This document shows positions 16,147-25,580 of a stretch of DNA of 64,000 nt, piece after piece. The stretch is taken from NCBI GenBank assembly GCA_003243425.1, contig QFQP01000012.1, positions 99,387 through 163,386 of the forward strand. The letters are read 5' to 3'. Both the position numbers and the translations under genes were made by a program. The DNA is from Archangium gephyra (GTDB lineage Bacteria > Myxococcota > Myxococcia > Myxococcales > Myxococcaceae). The notes below the pieces were generated by a model. That model was not told the origin of the DNA, made no database searches, and saw only the letters and a program-made list of their open reading frames with translations. Position 1 is the first letter of the stretch; each line of letters begins with the position of its first letter.

Positions 16147-18978
16147 GTGGTGAAAACACTGCTGTGCCTGTTGTCGTTGTGCCTCGCCGCGTGCGCACCG
16201 AAGCCTCCCCCTGCCCCACTACCGTCGACGAGCACCACGCCGCCGTGGCCGGTCGAATTCACCGCCAGCCACCTCTCCGAAGTCACGCCGCCACTCGATG
16301 CCGCGGTGCTGGACCTCGTGCGCGACGCGGTGGTCTCCATCACCACGCCCTCGGCCTCGGGCTCCGGCGTGTTCATCGCCGCCCACGAAGACACGGCGTT
16401 CCTCATCACCAACGCGCACGTCGTCGGCCCGTACGCCTCGGTGACGGTGGGGTGGGTATGGGAGGAAGGCACGGTGCTCAACGCGCAAGCGCGCGTGTTG
16501 TCCGTCGCTGACGACCTCGACCTCGCGCTGCTGGTGACCAGGCGGCCCGATACGCGGCGCATGCTCGAGCTCGGTGGCTACGCGACGCTTCCTGCACGCT
16601 CGGCGCTCTTCGCCGCGGGCTTCCCGTGGGGCACCGACAACCTCGAACAAGGCGGCTTTCCGTCGGTCACCGTCACCTCGGGCACCAGCGTGCCCATGCG
16701 CCACACCGCCACCGATGGGCTCGCGCTCTTCATCGGCGGTGTGAACCCCGGCAACAGCGGAGGCGCGGCCGTCGACCTCGATGGTCGCCTGCGCGGCGTG
16801 GTGTCAGCGCACGTCCCCGCGACCGAGCTGAGCCAACTCATTCCCGCGGAGCACGTCGTCACCTTCGTGCACCGCGTGCTGCCCAGACTTCCGCTCACGC
16901 TCTCGGACACCCCGCCCCGCCGCACCGTGTTCGAGCCGCGTTGGCCGGCGAAGGACCTCGCCGTGCCACCGACGCTGGTGGTGGTGCGCAGCGTCGAAGG
17001 CATCGGCATCGGCGCGGTCATCGACGTGCGTGAAGACTCGATGCTGGTGGCGACCGCGAGTTGGCTCGTCGGCCACACAGACTCACCGGTGGCGGTCTCG
17101 AGCTGGGACGACGGCCGACTGCAGGGCGGCAACCTGGCGAAGGTGTTGTTGAACTCGCCGGGTGAAGGGCTCGCGTTGCTGCGCGCGAAGCGCACGCCGG
17201 GGGCTCAGGCACTCACGCTGCCCACCACCATGCCGCCGCTCGCCGAGACGCAGCCGGTGTGGGCGAACCTGATGAAGCTCGACGGCTTCACCGTGCGGCG
17301 ACAGGGCACGCTGTCGGCCATCTTCCGCGGCGTGCAGACCATCGAGGCGATGAAGGTCGACCTCGGCGTGCAGCCGGCTGACCTCGGCGGCCTGGTGTTC
17401 GATGCCGAAGGCCGGCTGCTCGGGCTCTCGATGATGTCCGTGTCGGGCACCAACCTCACCACGTTGATTCCCGCGGCGCGGCTCAACGCGCTGCTGCGAG
17501 GCCACCTGCGCGGCGCGCGGCTGGAGCTCCGCTTCGACGGTGTCGAGCGCTGTGCGCTGGCGATGACGGTGCAGGTGACCGACCCGCTCGCGCGCGTCAC
17601 GCATGCCGGTGTCTCCATCGAGCGCGGCGTGAACTACACGCCCGCGTGGCGCGAGGCGATTCCGCACCTCGGCTTCGAGCTGACGCCGGTGGCGGTGAAA
17701 GACGGCTACGCCCACTTTCAGGCGGTGATTTCGCCGTGCGTCGAAGGCGTGTTGAGCGTGCAACCGTTCGTTCGCGGTGACGGCTTCGTCGAGCGCAGCC
17801 CGCAATACGCGATGACCGTCGGCAAGCGGGCGAGCGGGCTGCTGATTCGAGGCGTCTTCTTTTCGGGCGCGCTCGACGCGTCGTTGCCGGCGAAGGCGTT
17901 CTCGATGCCGGAGCCCGCAGCATGTTCCGACCGCGACTGGGCAGCGTGTGAGGCGGCCTGCAATCGTGGCGACGCGCGTGAGGCGTGCTTCGAGTTCGGG
18001 AAGCGCATGCTGCGCGTCGACCCGTTCGGGCCCCGCGAGCTGACAGTGGCGCTGACCGCGCTGTCGAAGGCGTGTCGCGAAGGTCTGCCGCTGGCGTGTG
18101 GGGTGGTGCGGGAAATCACGCCGGGGACACAGGTGGGGGTGCCGACCGCCACGGCGAACGAGCGCTGCGGCAAGGGCTCGCTGCGAGATTGTCTGATGGG
18201 CGACCGCAGCGAAGAGACCGATGAACGGCTGTGTCTGGCGGGCGTCGGGGCGGCGTGTGGCACGCGCGCCGAGTCGAGCGAAGACGGTGACTTCTTCGCG
18301 GTGCTGGGTTGCAACGCGACGGACGAGCAGTCGTGTCTGCGGTTGGCGATGAACGAGAAGAAGCCACTCGGTGACCGCGCGCGGAGCGCGAAGCGCGCGT
18401 GCAGCTTCGGCTTGCGCGCGGGGTGCCTGGCAGTGGTGCTGCTGGCGTCGACGCACCCGGAGGCGATTGGCCCGTTCGACGCGGACGACGCGTGGAAGCG
18501 CGCGTGCGCTGAGGCGCCGTGTGGCGAGCGCAGGAAGTTGTCGCGGAAAGACGTGGTGGTGGGCCCGAGCACGATTCTCGAGTCGTGGTTGATGGCGCGG
18601 GTGCAGCGGGTGAAGTCGGCGCTGGTGGAGGCCAGGCCGGGGAATGAGGCGTGGGTCGTCGACCGCCCGGACATGGCGGACATCGCGGTGGTGCAGTTCG
18701 AAGTGTCGAAGCCGGAGTTGCTGGCGACGGGGCAGTTGGAGGCGCTCAAGCGCGCGGCGCCGCTGGCGACGCGGTGTCTGTTGGTGAAGCTGAGCTACCT
18801 GGACTCGTGGATGAAGCAGAAGCGCGGCACGGTGCGCGAGGTGGTGGTGAGCAACGCCGGGGTGAATGGGCGGGCGCTGAACGATGACAAGGTCGTGCGC
18901 TGCGTGGGGCTGCTCCGCAATCTGGGCTTCGAGGTGCCGGCAGGCGTGACGGTCACGGTGCGGCTGACGCGCGGCTGA
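16147..18978 (+). CDS. lipoprotein: trypsin-like protease, pseudoprotease and Cys-rich repeats
   Basis: A 943-residue protein with lipobox CLAAC. Residues 45-250 form a trypsin/HtrA-type serine protease with an intact triad: His91 in TNAHVV, Asp125 in DDLDLALL, Ser204 in NPGNSGG. Residues 275-455 look like a second copy of the fold, but Trp306 replaces the His and Leu413 replaces the Ser (PADLGGLVFD), so it should be inactive. Residues 590-800 are cysteine-rich with spacing like Sel1-type repeats (CEAACNRGD, ACREGLPLACG, ACSFGLRAGC). The last 130 residues are alpha/beta. It probably acts in periplasmic quality control or signalling. GTG start; no obvious partner. Confidence 0.85.
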   Translation: MVKTLLCLLSLCLAACAPKPPPAPLPSTSTTPPWPVEFTASHLSEVTPPLDAAVLDLVRDAVVSITTPSASGSGVFIAAHEDTAFLITNAHVVGPYASVTVGWVWEEGTVLNAQARVLSVADDLDLALLVTRRPDTRRMLELGGYATLPARSALFAAGFPWGTDNLEQGGFPSVTVTSGTSVPMRHTATDGLALFIGGVNPGNSGGAAVDLDGRLRGVVSAHVPATELSQLIPAEHVVTFVHRVLPRLPLTLSDTPPRRTVFEPRWPAKDLAVPPTLVVVRSVEGIGIGAVIDVREDSMLVATASWLVGHTDSPVAVSSWDDGRLQGGNLAKVLLNSPGEGLALLRAKRTPGAQALTLPTTMPPLAETQPVWANLMKLDGFTVRRQGTLSAIFRGVQTIEAMKVDLGVQPADLGGLVFDAEGRLLGLSMMSVSGTNLTTLIPAARLNALLRGHLRGARLELRFDGVERCALAMTVQVTDPLARVTHAGVSIERGVNYTPAWREAIPHLGFELTPVAVKDGYAHFQAVISPCVEGVLSVQPFVRGDGFVERSPQYAMTVGKRASGLLIRGVFFSGALDASLPAKAFSMPEPAACSDRDWAACEAACNRGDAREACFEFGKRMLRVDPFGPRELTVALTALSKACREGLPLACGVVREITPGTQVGVPTATANERCGKGSLRDCLMGDRSEETDERLCLAGVGAACGTRAESSEDGDFFAVLGCNATDEQSCLRLAMNEKKPLGDRARSAKRACSFGLRAGCLAVVLLASTHPEAIGPFDADDAWKRACAEAPCGERRKLSRKDVVVGPSTILESWLMARVQRVKSALVEARPGNEAWVVDRPDMADIAVVQFEVSKPELLATGQLEALKRAAPLATRCLLVKLSYLDSWMKQKRGTVREVVVSNAGVNGRALNDDKVVRCVGLLRNLGFEVPAGVTVTVRLTRG

Positions 18979-19080
18979 GGAGTCAGGGAAGGTCCACGAT
19001 GAAGACCGACCCGATGGGTGGTGCGGTGTTCGTGACGATGCGAGCGCCGCGCGAAGCGCGTCAACGTGGCGGCGCCGTGC

Positions 19081-19509
19081 TCACTTCGAGACCCCACAGC
19101 CGGTGCGGACGAGCTCCACCACGAGGCAGGTGAAGTAGCCGTCGATGGCGCCCACGCAGCCTTGATTGCGGTCGACCACCACGCCGTCCTTCGCCTGGAG
19201 AATCTCGACGATTCCGAACTCGCGCTGCACCTTGATGGCGAGGCCGTTCGTCATCTGCTCGAGCTCGACGAAGAAGGGCCGGCCCTCGAACGAGAGCCGA
19301 AGCGACCCGTTCCTGAATTCGTACTGCATGGGAACGTTCGCCTGGCAGAGCTCTGCTCGTGCGAAGCGAAACAGCCTGGCGCCGGTCGTCATCGCCTGCC
19401 GCAGCAACGCGCGCCGGTCGTCGTCGCTCTCGTCGATGGGCACCGGTGCGTCGGGCCGACGCGCGAGCACCGCAGCAAGTTGCGTCTTCACTTCGTATTT
19501 CCAGCTCAA
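19081..19509 (-). CDS. hypothetical protein, 142 residues
   Basis: I do not recognise the family. The protein is soluble, has an acidic DESDDDRRALL helix near residue 28, a mixed alpha/beta middle (MQYEFRNGSLRLSFEGRPFF), and three cysteines in the second half including FTCLVVELVRTGC at the end. There is no signal peptide. The start is a TTG at 19509, preceded by GGGAG at suitable spacing; the codon pattern is gene-like throughout. It has no close same-strand partner. Confidence 0.6.
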   Translation of the reverse strand: MSWKYEVKTQLAAVLARRPDAPVPIDESDDDRRALLRQAMTTGARLFRFARAELCQANVPMQYEFRNGSLRLSFEGRPFFVELEQMTNGLAIKVQREFGIVEILQAKDGVVVDRNQGCVGAIDGYFTCLVVELVRTGCGVSK

Positions 19510-19611
19510 GCCACTCCCGCATCTCCCCCGAGATGCGCCGCACGTTCCCCGGGCGCGTGTCTGTGTTCGGGCTGTGTATGAACGTGGCGCGTGGGTGGCG
19601 AGTGCCGCGCA

Positions 19612-20460
19612 TCACGCTCGCGCGTGGAGGCCAGCACGTGCGCGCCCTCGACGCCGCAGGAACGCCAGCACCCAGCCGACGACCAACGCGCCGAAGCACA
19701 CCGCGGTGAACGTCAGGTACGAGTTCACCAACCGCTGCTCCGACCAGCCGAGCTGATCCACCAACCGCGTCGCATCTGAAAGCCCCGCGCCTTCGTTGCG
19801 ACCGAAGGGAATCTCGGCCCAGTCGCGCTTCGCCGAGAGCCACTGCACGGCGATGTCTGAAAACCCGCCTGCGCCGATGACCAGGAAGCCCCAGCGCAGC
19901 CCGCCGTGCGACAGCCGCGCGCCGTCGGGCAGGAACACGGTCGCCATCAACGCCGTGCCGAACAACAACGCGCCACCGTCACCCATGAAGATGATGAGCG
20001 CCTCGCGCGGCCGCGCGGGAACCGACAACCCCAGCACCAGCACCCCCATCAACGCCGCCGGCACCCACCACGCGCGCGCTTCGCGGCTGCGCAACCACCA
20101 CGCCCACGCGCCGAGGCCCGCGAAGAGGAAGAGCGTGAACGGCACGCTGCGTTCACCACCGCGCGTGAGCCACGGCAGGGGAATCGCGAAACCGCCGGTG
20201 AACCACGACGTCGCCGCGTGCCCCAGCTCGTGGAGCCACATGCCGAAGAAGATGCGCACCAGCATGTGCCCGAACCCGGTGAAGCAGAGCGCCAGCATCA
20301 CCCCGAGCACCACCGGCAAGGCCACCAACCGCGCGCGCTCGAACAGGCGCGGCGCGTCGTCGACGACCTGAACCGGCGCCGAGACGGGCGCGACGGCGAA
20401 GCCGCTGTCCGGGCAGTCGTAGAAGTGACCCTTCTGGGCACCGCAGCGCGCACAGGCCAT
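19612..20460 (-). CDS. M50-like membrane metalloprotease homologue with zinc-ribbon N-terminus
   Basis: A 282-residue protein. It begins with a CARC...DCP zinc-ribbon-like segment, then has about seven membrane helices. The second helix carries HELGH (in MWLHELGHAATSWF), the zinc-binding motif of M50 site-2-type proteases. A second-motif Asp (LDG-like) is not obvious; GFSDIAVQWL is a candidate. It may be an inactive or divergent member. I chose the ATG at 20460 over a GTG nine bases upstream. Function is unassigned; intramembrane proteolysis is plausible from the HExxH alone. Confidence 0.7.
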   Translation of the reverse strand: MACARCGAQKGHFYDCPDSGFAVAPVSAPVQVVDDAPRLFERARLVALPVVLGVMLALCFTGFGHMLVRIFFGMWLHELGHAATSWFTGGFAIPLPWLTRGGERSVPFTLFLFAGLGAWAWWLRSREARAWWVPAALMGVLVLGLSVPARPREALIIFMGDGGALLFGTALMATVFLPDGARLSHGGLRWGFLVIGAGGFSDIAVQWLSAKRDWAEIPFGRNEGAGLSDATRLVDQLGWSEQRLVNSYLTFTAVCFGALVVGWVLAFLRRRGRARAGLHARA

Positions 20461-20505
20461 GCGCAACACCTAGCACGACGGTCCGAATGGCCGGCGTCGC
20501 CGCGC

Positions 20506-20973
20506 TCAACGCGGGCGCACGCTGCCGCGCATCGACAGCGGCAGGCCCATGGGCGACGCGTTGCAGTCCGGCGCCGTCGCCTCCAACTCGACGCCGTCTT
20601 TCACGCGCTTCGCGGTGCCCGAGATCTTCCGGCACGTGGCCGTGGTGCGCAGCTGCCCCGAGAACGCGGGGAAGGAACACCGCGAGTCGCTGAACTTCAG
20701 GTCGTCACCGTCGCGCGTGGCGTAGAGGTCGCAGCTGGCCTTCGAGTCGTTCGGGTCTTCGAGGTGCAACGTGACGCCACCCACGGTGTTGGCGTGCGCC
20801 GACACCTTCAACGAGCCCGCGCCTTCCAGTCGCAACCCCAGGCGCGTCAACGCCGCGGCGCTCAACTGGTCCTTCGTGGCGCCCTTCGCCTGCACCTTCG
20901 CGGTCAGCCCGTCGAACTCCCACATGTCGGGTGCGGCGCTCAGCAACAGCGAGACGGCGAGTGCGAGGTGCAT
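20506..20973 (-). CDS. secreted hypothetical protein
   Basis: A 155-residue protein with a signal peptide (MHLALAVSLLLSAAP, cleavage about residue 16). The mature part is beta-rich with four cysteines (KASCDLYATRDG, DSRCSFPAF, TATCRKISG, APDCNAS), consistent with two disulfides in the periplasm or outside. No known family recognised. It starts 23 bp from the divergent enoyl-CoA hydratase gene, and its stop is 45 bp from the M50-like gene on the same strand, so those two may be cotranscribed. Confidence 0.65.
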   Translation of the reverse strand: MHLALAVSLLLSAAPDMWEFDGLTAKVQAKGATKDQLSAAALTRLGLRLEGAGSLKVSAHANTVGGVTLHLEDPNDSKASCDLYATRDGDDLKFSDSRCSFPAFSGQLRTTATCRKISGTAKRVKDGVELEATAPDCNASPMGLPLSMRGSVRPR

Positions 20974-20996
20974 CACTTGAGACTACATGGGCGCCC

Positions 20997-21776
20997 ATGA
21001 CGGTCACGCTCATCGACGACATCGAAACCAGTAGAGAAGGCAGCACGTTGCTCATTCGCTTCGCGCGGCCCGCGAAGAAGAACGCGCTCACCATCGCCAT
21101 GTACGAGCGCTTGAACGCGGCGCTCGCGGAGGCGGCGAAAGACGACGGAGTGACCTCGGTCATCTTCGCCAGCACCAGCGAGACGTTCACCGCCGGCAAC
21201 GACCTCGGCGACTTCATGCAGAACCCGCCCACCGGTGAAGACTCGCCGGTCTTCAAGTTCATCCGCGCGCTGTCGGAGTTCGACAAGCCGCTCATCGCCG
21301 CGGTCGACGGCAAGGGTGTGGGTCTGGGGCTCACGCTGCTGCTGCACTGTGACTTCGTGTACGTGACCGAGCGCGCGTCGCTGGTCGCCCCGTTCGTGAA
21401 CCTGGGCCTGGTGCCGGAGGCCGCGTCGTCGCTCTTGCTGCCGCGCCTCGTCGGTCACGTGCGCGCGTCCGAGATTCTGCTGCTCGGTGAGCCGCTGTCG
21501 GGCCCCAAGGCCGTGGAGCTCGGTCTGGCCAACGCGGTGGTGGCGGCGGAGCAGCTGTTGGAAAAAGCGAAGGCCACCGCGCGCGCGCTCGCCGACAAGC
21601 CGCCCACGGCGCTCAAGTTGAGCAAGCGCCTGATGAAGGACGAGCCAACGGTGATTTCGAAGCGCATGAGCGACGAAGGCGCACATTTCATTGCTCAGCT
21701 GGCGTCGGCCGAAGTTGCAGAAGCCATCACTGCCTTCTTCGAGAAGCGAAAGCCCGACTTCAGCAAGAAGGGTTGA
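20997..21776 (+). CDS. enoyl-CoA hydratase/isomerase family protein
   Basis: A 259-residue crotonase-fold protein. It has the ALT...L opening, the first oxyanion-hole motif FTAGNDLGDF (in place of the usual SAGxD), the second oxyanion motif GKGVGLGLTLLLHCDFVY, and PFVNLGLVPEAASSLLLPR, in which Glu is at the general-acid position. The GND pattern is typical of Delta3,Delta2-enoyl-CoA isomerase-like members, so isomerase is as likely as hydratase. It would act in fatty-acid or related acyl-CoA breakdown. The gene stands alone. Confidence 0.88.
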   Translation: MTVTLIDDIETSREGSTLLIRFARPAKKNALTIAMYERLNAALAEAAKDDGVTSVIFASTSETFTAGNDLGDFMQNPPTGEDSPVFKFIRALSEFDKPLIAAVDGKGVGLGLTLLLHCDFVYVTERASLVAPFVNLGLVPEAASSLLLPRLVGHVRASEILLLGEPLSGPKAVELGLANAVVAAEQLLEKAKATARALADKPPTALKLSKRLMKDEPTVISKRMSDEGAHFIAQLASAEVAEAITAFFEKRKPDFSKKG

Positions 21777-21868
21777 ACAGCAGCGCGGCCGCGGGTCACC
21801 GGTGCTCCAGCGCCGGTCTCGTGCGACCCGTCGCGCAGCGCGGCGCCCCCCGCTACTGATCCCTGGTC

Positions 21869-23524
21869 GTGGGCGCTCTTCTCGACGTGTTCATTCCCAG
21901 GCCGCTCGACGGCCAGTGGCAGCCACGTTTTCTGGTGCGCCTGTGGGCCTTCGGAGTTCTGTTCGCCCTCACGTTCGGCTCGTTTGCGTTGCTGCAGGGG
22001 CTTCACCTGCTGGCGCTGTCACTCGGGGTGTTGATCGCCGGCGGCGTGGGCAACCTGCTGCTGCTGCGCGCGACGGCGCGCGTCGGCCTGGTGGTCAACA
22101 CGTCGCTCGCGGTGGTCACGCCGGTGCTGGCCGTGGCGGGTCTGCTGCAGAACCCGCCGAACACGTTGGGTCCCGTCTTCCTCGTGCTCGTTCCGCTGCT
22201 TGCGGGCTTCATGCTCAGCCGACGTCTGCTGTGGTTCTGGCTGGTGGTGGCGGCGACCTTCGGCGGCGTCTCCGAGTGGATGATGGCGAGCGGGCTGCAT
22301 CTACAGGGGTCACCTCGGCCCAACGCGGGCATGGTCATCGCGGCGAACGTGGTGGCGTTGATGCTCCTGGTGGTGTCGTTCGTGCGGTGGGTCGACACCA
22401 TGCGCACCGACATGGTGGAGCGCCTCGAGGCCGCGAGCCGCGCACGCACGCTCTTCCTCGCCAACGTGAGCCATGAGATCCGCACTCCGATGAACGGGGT
22501 GCTGGGCCTCACCGAACTGATGCTCGGCGGTGAGCTCGAGCCGTCTCAACGCGAGAAGCTCGAGCTCGCGCAGCGCAGCGGCGTGGCGATGGTCGCGCTC
22601 ATCGACGACCTGCTGCTGCTCACGCGCGCCGAGAGTGGCCACCTGGTGCTCACGCCGACGGCCGTGCCCACGCGCAAGCTGGTGGCCGACGTGGTCGCCC
22701 TCTATCGGAGTGAAGCTGAGAAGTCGGGGCTCGAGCTGGTCAGCTACGTCGCGCCCTCGGTGCCGGCGGCAGTGCAACTCGACGGCGTTCGCTACCAGCA
22801 GGTGATCACCAACCTGATCAGCAACGCGCTCAAGTACGGCGAGCGAGGCACCGTCGAGCTGCGGCTCGAACGCGAGGTGGAGCAACTGGTGCTGACGGTG
22901 CGCGACGAAGGCTCAGGCATCGCCCCACAACTGCTGGAACGGCTCTTCAGACCCTTCGAGCGGGCGAATGACGCCACGACGCGGCAGCACGGCGGCAGCG
23001 GGCTCGGGCTCGCGCTCACCAAGCAGCTGGTCGAGCAGATGGGCGGCACCATCACCGTCGATTCTCAGCCGGGCCGCGGGAGCCGCTTCCTGGTGAAGCT
23101 GCCATGTATCGAAGCAGTGATGCCCACGGCGACCGAGACGCTCGAGGCGAGCCGCGCCGACCGCCGCCTGCGCGTGCTGGTGGTGGACGACAACCCGGTG
23201 AACCTGCGCGTGGCCAGCGGGCTCGCAGAGCGCGCGGGCTGTTCGGTGCAGTTGGCGCGCTCGGGGCTCGAAGCGCTCGAAGCGGTGCGTGAGCAGGACT
23301 TCTCGCTGGTGTTCATGGACTGTCAGATGCCGGGCATGGACGGCTTCGAGGCCACGCGGCGCATTCGTGCGCTCAAGCCCGACCCGCGGCTGCGCATCGT
23401 GGCGCTCACCGCGACGGGCGGGCCCGAAGAGCACAGCGCGTGTCTGCGCGCCGGCATGGACGACTTCATGGTCAAGCCGGTGTCGCTGGCGATGGTGAAG
23501 CGCGCGGTCGCGGCGTGCGAGTGA
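21869..23524 (+). CDS. hybrid sensor histidine kinase/response regulator
   Basis: A 551-residue protein. Residues 25-170 hold about six membrane helices with no large periplasmic domain. The HisKA region has FLANVSHEIRTPMNGVLG with the phospho-accepting His at about 202. The ATPase domain has N (ISNALKYG), G1 (DEGSGIAP), F (LFRPFERAN) and G2 (GGSGLGLALTKQL) boxes. A C-terminal receiver domain (about 430-551) has VVDDNPVN, the phospho-Asp in FMDCQMPGMDG, and KPV. It belongs to the class of membrane-stress or redox sensors feeding a phosphorelay; no cognate Hpt or regulator gene is adjacent. GTG start. Confidence 0.92.
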   Translation: MGALLDVFIPRPLDGQWQPRFLVRLWAFGVLFALTFGSFALLQGLHLLALSLGVLIAGGVGNLLLLRATARVGLVVNTSLAVVTPVLAVAGLLQNPPNTLGPVFLVLVPLLAGFMLSRRLLWFWLVVAATFGGVSEWMMASGLHLQGSPRPNAGMVIAANVVALMLLVVSFVRWVDTMRTDMVERLEAASRARTLFLANVSHEIRTPMNGVLGLTELMLGGELEPSQREKLELAQRSGVAMVALIDDLLLLTRAESGHLVLTPTAVPTRKLVADVVALYRSEAEKSGLELVSYVAPSVPAAVQLDGVRYQQVITNLISNALKYGERGTVELRLEREVEQLVLTVRDEGSGIAPQLLERLFRPFERANDATTRQHGGSGLGLALTKQLVEQMGGTITVDSQPGRGSRFLVKLPCIEAVMPTATETLEASRADRRLRVLVVDDNPVNLRVASGLAERAGCSVQLARSGLEALEAVREQDFSLVFMDCQMPGMDGFEATRRIRALKPDPRLRIVALTATGGPEEHSACLRAGMDDFMVKPVSLAMVKRAVAACE

Positions 23525-23527
23525 CGG

Positions 23528-24358
23528 CTACTCGCGCAGCATGCGGTTGAGCGAAATCTCGAGGTTGCTCTGGAGCGCGCCGAGCAGGCTCTGCAGCTCG
23601 GAGCCGGTGAGCTTGAGGCGCTCGGCGAGGTTCTTCCGCGTGCGCTCGAGCAGCGCGTCGCGGGCGGCGTTCACCCAACGCGCGGCGGTGGCGCGGTGCG
23701 CGCCGTAGATGGCGCCGATCTGATCGACCGAGAGCCGGTCGATGATGGAGAGCCGCAGCAGGTTGCGGTCTTTGGCGTCGAGCGACGCGAGCGCGTCGGC
23801 GAAGGCCGCGGTGAAGTCGGCGCGGTGCGTGGAGCGCACGTAGTCGAGCTCGAGGTCGCGGCCTTGAAAGGGCATCGCCTCCAGCGCCTCGTCTTCGTGC
23901 GGCGTCTCCTTGCCGGTGTCGCGGCGCAGGTTGAGCGCGAGCCGCAGCGCCACGGTGCGCGCCCACGCGACGAGCGCGCCCTTGCCGGAATATTCGGCGA
24001 GCCGCGGTGCCGCGCCGACGAGCAGGCGTTCGCGCACCAGCTGCTGCACCTCGTCGAGGAAGGCGCGCGACGAGTCGATGCCGGCGACGGCTTTGTCGAT
24101 GCGCGCAATCACCTGCTCGTCGAGCGCGGCGAGCGCGGCCGGGTCACCCGCGAGACAGGCCGTGGCGAGGAAGAGGTCGGGCCCACGCACGGTCTCGAGC
24201 CCATCGGCCGCGTGCTTCTTGAGCGCGAGCACGAAGCGGTCGTCTGCGAGTTTCACGAGCGGCCACTGCGCGCGAGACGCGGAGAGCAAAGCGTCGATGG
24301 CGGCACTGCGCGGGTCGTCAGCGGAAGCACCGGGGGCGTAGAGCTGAAGCAGGGTCAC
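23528..24358 (-). CDS. sigma-70 family RNA polymerase sigma factor-like protein
   Basis: A 276-residue protein. The middle (about 110-170) resembles sigma region 2 (FLDEVQQLVRERLLV, GALVAWARTVALRLALN), and residues 185-245 resemble region 4: LASLDAKDRNLLRLSIIDRL followed by the helix-turn-helix SVDQIGAIYGAHRATAARWV. The N-terminal 100 residues are not sigma-like. Proteins of this build are numerous in myxobacteria, often near regulatory protein-kinase systems. No anti-sigma gene is adjacent. It converges on the histidine kinase with 3 bp between stop codons. GTG start. Confidence 0.75.
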   Translation of the reverse strand: MTLLQLYAPGASADDPRSAAIDALLSASRAQWPLVKLADDRFVLALKKHAADGLETVRGPDLFLATACLAGDPAALAALDEQVIARIDKAVAGIDSSRAFLDEVQQLVRERLLVGAAPRLAEYSGKGALVAWARTVALRLALNLRRDTGKETPHEDEALEAMPFQGRDLELDYVRSTHRADFTAAFADALASLDAKDRNLLRLSIIDRLSVDQIGAIYGAHRATAARWVNAARDALLERTRKNLAERLKLTGSELQSLLGALQSNLEISLNRMLRE

Positions 24359-24379
24359 GAGTGCCGGCGATGATACGCA

Positions 24380-24910
24380 CTATTCTTCAAGCAACGCGTT
24401 CAACTCGGCCGCGTTCACCGTCGGCACCAGGGCTGACACCAGGCGCTTCAACTTCGGTGACCGTGTCGCGATCACGTCGAGGTGCTTCTGGCTCGCGGCG
24501 ATGGCCGACTTCGTCGCAGCGCTCACCGCCGGGCCCCACGACCCCGCGTGCGAGCCATGCGGGGCATCGAAGGTGGCGGCGATGCCGATGCAGGCGAGCA
24601 GTTGAACGACGGCGTTCTCGGTTTCTTCCGAGGGTTCGGCGCCGGCGCCCCAGGCCGCGATGAAGGGAAACGCGTACGCGGTCGATTCGTAGATGGTGCC
24701 CTGATGGCAGATGTTGCCGAACAGCAGGTGCACGGCTTCGTCGAGCGACTCGTCGTCGGTTCCACCGAGCAACTGCAGCGACGCCGGCACGTTCTCGTGA
24801 GCCGCCTTGCCGACGCCGGTGCCGTAGGCGTGCTCGAGCTCGTCCCACGGCACTTTGTGGACCTCCATCAACGCAGCGACGCCGGTCTCTTTCGGAACGT
24901 AGATGGCCAT
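24380..24910 (-). CDS. conserved HEAT-like hypothetical protein
   Basis: A 176-residue soluble protein. VPWDELEHAYGTG, LLFGNICHQGTIYESTAYAF and PFIAAW match a conserved pattern seen in many actinobacterial and myxobacterial hypothetical proteins (DxPWxxLEHAYG...LxGNIxHQGTxYEATAYAVPFL), which are predicted alpha-helical HEAT-like repeats. The molecular role is unknown. It starts at the ATG immediately beside a TGATCA and lies 21 bp upstream of the sigma-factor gene on the same strand, so the two may be cotranscribed. Confidence 0.75.
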   Translation of the reverse strand: MAIYVPKETGVAALMEVHKVPWDELEHAYGTGVGKAAHENVPASLQLLGGTDDESLDEAVHLLFGNICHQGTIYESTAYAFPFIAAWGAGAEPSEETENAVVQLLACIGIAATFDAPHGSHAGSWGPAVSAATKSAIAASQKHLDVIATRSPKLKRLVSALVPTVNAAELNALLEE

Positions 24911-25253
24911 GATCAGCCCCCTCTCGTTTGAAGTGGGCGAAGGCTCGGGGTGAGGGCGAGCGGCCTCCTCATGCGATGCGTCTCGAAACAGTCTTCACAC
25001 ACGGCGTAGAGGTCGAGCATGAGCAGCACGCTAACCCGCGCACCTGATTGAAGAAGCACCTGCCCTGGGCGACGTGACGAGGTTCGGCCCCGGGCTCGGA
25101 GAAGCTGATCAGCACCTCGTGCGAAGTGACCTGACGCGGAGGCCGCGAGCGCGCCACGGACTGACGCCCCGTCGTGCCAGCGAGGCGAAGACCTCGAGAC
25201 CTCGACGCCGCCGCCGGCGTGGAACCCGCCTATCGATAAGGTGCGACAGGTGT
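24911..25253. other. 343-bp stretch without an intact gene
   Basis: No intact gene is supported. On the minus strand, protein-like fragments appear in two frames: VTSHEVLISFSEPGAEPRHV in one and LDLYAVCEDCFETHRMRRPL in another. This pattern suggests a decayed short gene broken by an indel, but homology is uncertain. One TGATCA lies at 25106. Confidence 0.35.
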
Positions 25254-25580
25254 TCAGTAGGGGCGTGTGTGCAACGCACACCAGAGCCGGTGCCACAGCT
25301 CCAACGGCTCGAGCTGGCTCAGGCCCATGAACTGCGCGTCATTCGTCTCGATGATCCACCATCGCCCATCTTCCGCCGGGCCGATGTCGACGCCCACCAA
25401 CGGTGACTCGAAGCGCGTCGCTGCGGTCTTCACCAACGCCCGAACATGATCAGCCTCGTCACGCTCGAGCGCGGTCAACGAATCGACACCGTCCCAATAC
25501 GGAGCGAGCCCCAGCACCTCGCCGCGAAACACCACTGCCCGACATTCGCGGCCAGCGGGCAGCTCGACCGGAATCCCGAC
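25254..25580 (-). pseudogene. C-terminal remnant of an ATP-grasp (DUF4343-like) protein
   Basis: About 109 codons follow the pcm stop codon in the very same frame, with no plausible start except internal GTGs (about 25535). They read VELPAGRECRAVVFRGEVLG, APYWDG, then VGVDIGPAEDGRWWIIETND and AQFMGLSQLEP. That is the last third of an ATP-grasp domain: the metal-binding D and the E-x-N pair are there (IIETND), but the nucleotide-binding lysines are absent because the N-terminal two thirds are missing. It is therefore a truncated gene or an unusual tail reachable only by readthrough of pcm. Family identity is fairly sure; function as encoded is unlikely. Confidence 0.65.

Noticed and set aside
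23528..24358. ECF sigma factor with anti-sigma partner
   Set aside because: The architecture (long N-terminal extension, no adjacent anti-sigma membrane protein) does not fit a standard ECF pair, so only a general sigma-like call was made.
24913..25296. 127-codon minus-strand frame between the HEAT-like gene and the ATP-grasp remnant
   Set aside because: Most of it is Arg/Ser/Ala-rich shadow and runs into the ATP-grasp fragment; only a short C-terminal piece looks like protein.
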